Positions 6,361 to 9,807 of a stretch of 9,807 nucleotides of DNA are shown in pieces. The translations under genes were made by a program, and so were the position numbers. This DNA comes from Chitinophagales bacterium (GTDB lineage Bacteria; Bacteroidota; Bacteroidia; Chitinophagales; CAIODY01). How positions within the stretch are numbered: the stretch's first letter is position 1; every line of letters begins with the position of its first letter. The DNA lies in contig JAHEYX010000094.1 of the NCBI GenBank assembly GCA_023251415.1, forward strand, positions 1 through 9,807, written 5' to 3'. The notes beneath the pieces were generated by a model. It worked only from the letters and a program-made list of their open reading frames with translations. It ran no database searches and had not been told where the DNA came from.

Positions 6361-7821
6361 TTAGTGTAATGGAATACAAATATTTTTTGTTTCAGTAAAA
6401 AACTCCAACGCATGTACACCGCCTTCCCTTCCAACACCGCTATTCTTCATCCCTCCAAAAGGGGTTCGCAAGTCTCTAACCAACCAACAATTTAACCAAA
6501 TAATACCGCTTTCAACTCCTGCCGCCATGCGATTTGCTTTAGCCATATTAGTTGTCCAAATGGTGGCTGCCAATCCATAAGACGAAGCGTTTGCTAATGC
6601 CAGCGCCTCCTCTTCTGTATCAAATGCCTGTAAAGTGACAACCGGACCAAATATTTCTTCTTGATTCGTGCGACAATGAGGTCCTAGGTTTTCAATTACG
6701 GTAGGTGCAATAAACCAACCTTCTGCGCAACGTCCATCCAATTGTAAGGGCGAACCGCCACAAAGAATTACTCCACCTTCATCTTCTGCCAATTGAATAC
6801 AACTTACAATTTTTTCGTAATGTTGTTTCGAAACAATTGCGCCCATTTTAGAGTCGTCTTGCAACGGATCACCAACTTTTAATGCCTTAACCGCTGCAAC
6901 AAAATCGGTTTTAAATTTTTCGTAAATGCTGCGCTGAACCAGTATTCGACTACCACAAAGGCAGATTTGACCTTGGTTTTCAAACGAGCTGCGTAAGGTT
7001 GTGCTCAACATTTTATCGTAATCGCAATCTTCAAAAATGATATTTGGATTTTTACCTCCCAATTCTAAACTCAGCTTTTTAAAGATAGGTGCCGCTTTGG
7101 CAGCAATATAAGCTCCGGTTTTAGTGCCACCTGTAAATGAAATGGCCTGTATATTGGAATGAGAAATTAAGGCATCTCCGGCTTTGGTACCAAGACCATG
7201 TACAATATTTAAAACGCCTTTTGGTAAACCCGCTTGTATACAGATTTGGCTTAGTAAAAAGGCTGTCATGGGCGTTATTTCACTGGGTTTTGCAACCACA
7301 CAATTACCGGTAACCAAGGCCGGTGCAATTTTCCAAGTAAATAAATACAAAGGCAAATTCCAAGGTGAAATACAGGCAACAGCGCCTAATGGTTGATGTA
7401 AAGTATAATTCACATAATTTCCATCCATGTGATTCGCTTCATCCTTCCATTGTAAAATTGCTGTACTGAAAAAGCTGAAATTCTCTGCAGCACGTGGTAT
7501 GTCTACTTTTTTGGCTAACCAATAAGGTTTCCCATTATCAATACTTTCTGCCATTGCCAACTCATCTAAATTGGCAAGAATAAGATCTGCTATTTTTTTT
7601 AAATAATCGCTTCGTTGCAATTTGCTTAAAGCACTCCAAGCCGGAAAAGCCTCCTCTGCAGCACTTACAGCCATATTTACATCATGTTCATCACTGTCCG
7701 GAAGCTGCCCGTATACTTCACCGGTTGCCGGATTGTAGTTGTCGAGCCATTTTTTTCCAACCGGCTCAATGAGCTCTCCATTTATATAGTTTTTAATTGT
7801 ATTGCTTAGTTGTAGTGCCAC
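6361..7821 (-). CDS. Aldehyde dehydrogenase, 2-aminomuconate/2-hydroxymuconate semialdehyde dehydrogenase type
   Basis: This is a complete 486-residue NAD-dependent aldehyde dehydrogenase, cytoplasmic. Visible motifs are PWNLP with N155, the cofactor-binding VAKPSE (K178), the Rossmann loop FTGGTKTG (229-236), the general base E253 in LELGGK, the catalytic nucleophile C287 in GQICLCG, and EEIFGPV (388-394). The C-terminal NCWLVRDLRTPFGG and the GREGG stretch place it with the ALDH8 group. Two arginines that, as I recall, bind the carboxylate of 2-aminomuconate semialdehyde in the Pseudomonas enzyme have counterparts here: R110 in DIPRAAENF and R449 in WLVRDL. This suggests a role in tryptophan degradation by the kynurenine route, or in catechol meta-cleavage. 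No other gene of either pathway is in the window. The start is GTG; no in-frame ATG lies between the upstream stop and this codon. Confidence 0.9.
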   Translation of the reverse strand: MALQLSNTIKNYINGELIEPVGKKWLDNYNPATGEVYGQLPDSDEHDVNMAVSAAEEAFPAWSALSKLQRSDYLKKIADLILANLDELAMAESIDNGKPYWLAKKVDIPRAAENFSFFSTAILQWKDEANHMDGNYVNYTLHQPLGAVACISPWNLPLYLFTWKIAPALVTGNCVVAKPSEITPMTAFLLSQICIQAGLPKGVLNIVHGLGTKAGDALISHSNIQAISFTGGTKTGAYIAAKAAPIFKKLSLELGGKNPNIIFEDCDYDKMLSTTLRSSFENQGQICLCGSRILVQRSIYEKFKTDFVAAVKALKVGDPLQDDSKMGAIVSKQHYEKIVSCIQLAEDEGGVILCGGSPLQLDGRCAEGWFIAPTVIENLGPHCRTNQEEIFGPVVTLQAFDTEEEALALANASSYGLAATIWTTNMAKANRMAAGVESGIIWLNCWLVRDLRTPFGGMKNSGVGREGGVHALEFFTETKNICIPLH

Positions 7822-7846
7822 TTGATTATGCTTAATAGTTAGGTTT

Positions 7847-7854
7847 CAAAGCTA
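7847..7854 (-). promoter_or_regulatory. -7 element upstream of the aldehyde dehydrogenase gene
   Basis: The minus strand reads TAGCTTTG, an exact match to TAnnTTTG, 25 bases upstream of the GTG start. No TTTG stands at the ideal -33 distance; the nearest copies are 12 and 27 bases away. Confidence 0.5.
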
Positions 7855-8051
7855 CAATTTTCATTTCAAAATATGGTAAATCAAAAAAACTAAGTGTGTC
7901 GTTAAGTTTAGAATTTCAAAAGCATTGCGCTGTAAACAAGAACATTGGTACAAATGAATGGTTAAACAAGCAATTAAATCTTAAAATTCATAGTTTAATG
8001 CTGTAACAATATTCAAAGATTTTCTATTTTTATGCATTAAAATTTAAAACA
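7855..8051. other. AT-rich spacer between divergent genes
   Basis: This is the rest of the 230-base region between the leftward aldehyde dehydrogenase and the rightward surface-protein pair. It should hold the promoter of the pair. The best -7 candidate is TATTTTTA at 8025-8032, one base short of consensus and without a clear -33 element. I see no RNA gene, strong hairpin or repeat here. Confidence 0.35.
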
Positions 8052-8597
8052 ATGAAATCGCTTTTTTTAGTAATCAGCGCTTTTACGATTTGTTCATCGG
8101 TTTGGGGGCAATCCATTTCCAACAGCGTAATAAGTTCAAGCGGCGCATACCTTATAGCGGCCAATGGTAGTTCGCTTTCCGAAACAGTTGCAGAAATGAC
8201 CATGACTGCTACCTTTAAAAGCACTATTTCCGGTAATGATTATTACCTAACACAAGGGTTTCAACAAACCTATACCGCCGAAAATACCGGGATTAACGCT
8301 GTTACGGACTTAAACGCTGCAGCAATCATTTCCCCAAATCCGAGTACAGGAGATGTTGTAGTACGCCTCAATTATTCACAGGGTGGTACTATTCAAATAA
8401 ATGCATTTGATATTTTAGGGCGTAGTACTCCGGTTTTGAATAACTATGTTTATACCGGCGCCAATACCACTGAAACAACCGCTTTACATTTAGCTAACTT
8501 GGCTGCAGGGGTTTATTTTATTCAAGTAGCTTTCACACCAAACGGAGCTACTAAACCCGAAATTGCCGCCTACAAATTAACCATCGTAAAATCTTAA
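8052..8597 (+). CDS. Small secreted T9SS-sorted protein
   Basis: This 181-residue exported protein has a signal peptide (MKSLFLVISAFTICSSVWGQ, cleavage likely after residue 20). A short middle region contains SETVAEMTMTATF and YYLTQGFQQ (65-72), a stretch I associate with small Bacteroidota surface proteins. A T9SS type A sorting domain runs from about residue 93 to the end: SPNPSTGDVVVRL, IQINAFDILGR, LANLAAGVYFIQV, and a final YKLTIVKS. No enzymatic motif is seen. It ends with two stop codons in tandem (TAATAA), and the long repeat protein starts 36 bases later with no terminator between, so the two are probably co-transcribed and may act together at the cell surface. The sorting domain is clear; any function beyond export is not known. 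Confidence 0.85.
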   Translation: MKSLFLVISAFTICSSVWGQSISNSVISSSGAYLIAANGSSLSETVAEMTMTATFKSTISGNDYYLTQGFQQTYTAENTGINAVTDLNAAAIISPNPSTGDVVVRLNYSQGGTIQINAFDILGRSTPVLNNYVYTGANTTETTALHLANLAAGVYFIQVAFTPNGATKPEIAAYKLTIVKS

Positions 8598-8633
8598 TAA
8601 TCCTCATCAAGCCACTTATAAAATTATAAACTC

Positions 8634-9807
8634 ATGAAATTTCGTTTAACTCTATTATTGTTGCTGGCACTTGCTATGCAAACCTTTGCTCAAGCACCTC
8701 AAGCTATGAATTACCAAGCGGTTGCTCGGAACGCTAGCGGAAATCCTTATGTAAACCAGTTGGTTGCCCTTCGTATAAGCGTTTTAGATGGTTCAGCTAC
8801 CGGAACAGCCGTTTATGTTGAACAACATTCCGTAACCACCAATCAATTTGGTTTGTTTACCTTAGCTATCGGACAAGGGTTGGTTCAAAGTGGAAGTTTT
8901 GCTGCCATCAATTGGAGCACCGGTAATAAATGGCTAAAAATTGAATTAGACCCTAATGGCGGTGTTGCTTTTGCACCAATGGGCGTTTCGGAATTATTAA
9001 GCGTTCCTTATGCCTTATATGCTGCGAATGGCGGCGGTGGTGGCAGTGTTCAAACCACTCCGGTTTTAAGTGGTAATGGTACAGCTGCCAATCCGTTAAC
9101 AGTAGCACAACAAGGGGCAACTAATGGTCAAGTGCTTACCTGGAACGGTTCCGCTTGGGCGCCTGCCAATGGTGGTGGTGATAATTGGGGTTCTCAAACA
9201 GCCTCTACTACTGCTGCTTTAACCGGAAATGGTACTGCTGCTAATCCTCTAGGTATTGCCCAACAAGGCGCTACAAACGGACAAGTTTTGACCTGGAACG
9301 GTTCCGCTTGGACTCCTGCTAATGGTGGTGGTGACAATTGGGGCACGCAAACTGCCGTTACCAATGCAACATTAACCGGAAATGGTACTGCTGCTTCACC
9401 ATTAGGATTAGCTTCACAAGCAGCCACAAATGGTCAAGTATTAAGTTGGAACGGTAGTGCATGGGTACCGGTTACTTTAGCTGCAGGTACAGGTCCCGGT
9501 GATAATTGGGGTACTCAAGTTGCTTCCACTACCACTGTATTAAGTGGAAATGGAACAGCCGCAAGCCCTTTAAACCTTGCACAACAAGGTGCTTCAAGTG
9601 GTCAGGTATTAAAATGGAATGGATCTTCTTGGGCTCCGGGTACCGATAATACCGGTTCTACAAGTTACACCGGTGGTACTGGTATTGCTGTTGTTGGAAC
9701 AGTAATTAGCAATACCGGTGATACCAATGCTTCAGATGATATTACAAATACAACCACTGCCGGTGGCGATTTATCTGGCACCTACCCTAATCCTAACGTA
9801 GATGGTT
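8634..9807 (+). CDS. Secreted tail-fibre-like repeat protein, N-terminal part
   Basis: A frame without stops runs from the ATG at 8634 to the right edge (391 codons seen); the end lies outside. Residues 1-20 (MKFRLTLLLLLALAMQTFAQ) are a signal peptide. Residues 21-130 are a module widespread in Bacteroidota surface proteins: APQAMNYQAVARN, LRISVLDGSATGTAVYVEQH, TNQFGLFTLAIGQG and LLSVPYALYAANG. A GGGGG hinge leads into four tandem repeats (about residues 137-335), each with the core GNGTAA-x-PL, then QQGA-x-x-GQVL-x-WNG-S-x-W. The final stretch, GGTGIAVVGTVISNTGD then AGGDLSGTYPNPNVDG (377-391), resembles phage tail fibre and collagen-like repeat proteins. In relatives the end often carries a tail-fibre chaperone-like domain, which cannot be checked here. 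A trimeric, fibrous adhesin or sheath-like role is inference. It is probably expressed with the upstream T9SS protein. Confidence 0.88.
   Translation, partial: MKFRLTLLLLLALAMQTFAQAPQAMNYQAVARNASGNPYVNQLVALRISVLDGSATGTAVYVEQHSVTTNQFGLFTLAIGQGLVQSGSFAAINWSTGNKWLKIELDPNGGVAFAPMGVSELLSVPYALYAANGGGGGSVQTTPVLSGNGTAANPLTVAQQGATNGQVLTWNGSAWAPANGGGDNWGSQTASTTAALTGNGTAANPLGIAQQGATNGQVLTWNGSAWTPANGGGDNWGTQTAVTNATLTGNGTAASPLGLASQAATNGQVLSWNGSAWVPVTLAAGTGPGDNWGTQVASTTTVLSGNGTAASPLNLAQQGASSGQVLKWNGSSWAPGTDNTGSTSYTGGTGIAVVGTVISNTGDTNASDDITNTTTAGGDLSGTYPNPNVDG
9042..9638 (+). repeat. Four tandem coding repeats of about 51 codons
   Basis: Repeat units start near 9042, at 9180, 9333 and 9501. Units 1 to 2 are 153 bases apart and units 2 to 3 are 168 bases apart, because unit 2 ends in VPVTLAAGTGPG where the others have a short ANGGG linker. 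The first unit is about three codons shorter. Protein cores are nearly the same (GNGTAA, GQVL, WNGS, DNWG-x-Q). At DNA level identity is patchy: one block of about 20 bases around the WNGSAW codons is shared by the first and second units, and another around TGNGTAA by the second and third. Confidence 0.9.

Noticed and set aside
6156..6398. Plus-strand frame running across the terminator and tRNA
   Set aside because: It crosses a clear terminator and a complete tRNA cloverleaf, so it is not a gene.
9194..9427. Open reading frame of 77 codons on the minus strand inside the repeat protein
   Set aside because: Its own repetitive sequence mirrors the tandem repeats on the other strand; stop-free frames arise there from the repeated Gly, Asn, Thr and Ala codons.
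9042..9638. Regular repeats as a possible CRISPR array
   Set aside because: The units are in-frame coding repeats of about 153 bases with no short constant repeat and unique spacer pattern, and no cas gene is near.

Overview
The window looks like chromosomal DNA of a low-GC member of the Bacteroidota. Four signs agree: two secreted proteins end in type IX secretion (T9SS) sorting domains; a third secreted protein begins with the 'MNYQAVARN' module typical of this phylum; several genes are preceded by the Bacteroidota promoter form (TTG or TTTG near -33 and TAnnTTTG near -7); and Shine-Dalgarno sequences are mostly absent. I cannot name genus or species. Nothing indicates an insertion sequence, prophage, plasmid origin or CRISPR array, and no gene-free stretch exceeds 300 bases (the longest is 230 bases, 7822-8051).

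Layout. Positions 3-503 (+) hold the C-terminal part of a membrane acyltransferase of the OafA type, cut by the left edge. It meets a leftward group of four genes tail to tail. In transcription order these are a small T9SS-exported protein (5319-4588), a polysaccharide-deacetylase-like protein (4462-3176), a GNAT-type acyltransferase (3194-2121, overlapping the previous gene by 19 bases) and a YifB/ComM AAA ATPase (2054-513) with its own promoter. Diverging from this group is a rightward LutA-type Fe-S protein (5443-6162). A strong two-way terminator separates it from a leftward tRNA-Pro(UGG) (6220-6292). A leftward aldehyde dehydrogenase (6361-7821) follows, close to 2-aminomuconate semialdehyde dehydrogenase. 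The right end carries a rightward pair: a small T9SS protein (8052-8597) and, 36 bases later, a long secreted repeat protein resembling a tail fibre (8634 to beyond 9807), cut by the right edge.

How the genes fit together. The acyltransferase, deacetylase and GNAT genes all suggest modification of surface carbohydrate, and the overlapping deacetylase/GNAT pair is the clearest functional unit on the left. LutA and the aldehyde dehydrogenase are catabolic enzymes whose usual partners are not in the window. The right-hand pair is a cell-surface module whose large member is built from tandem repeats of about 51 residues. I see no clearly new defence or mobile system. The most interesting parts are the repeat-bearing surface pair, the coupled deacetylase/GNAT pair, and a palindrome lying across the yifB promoter.
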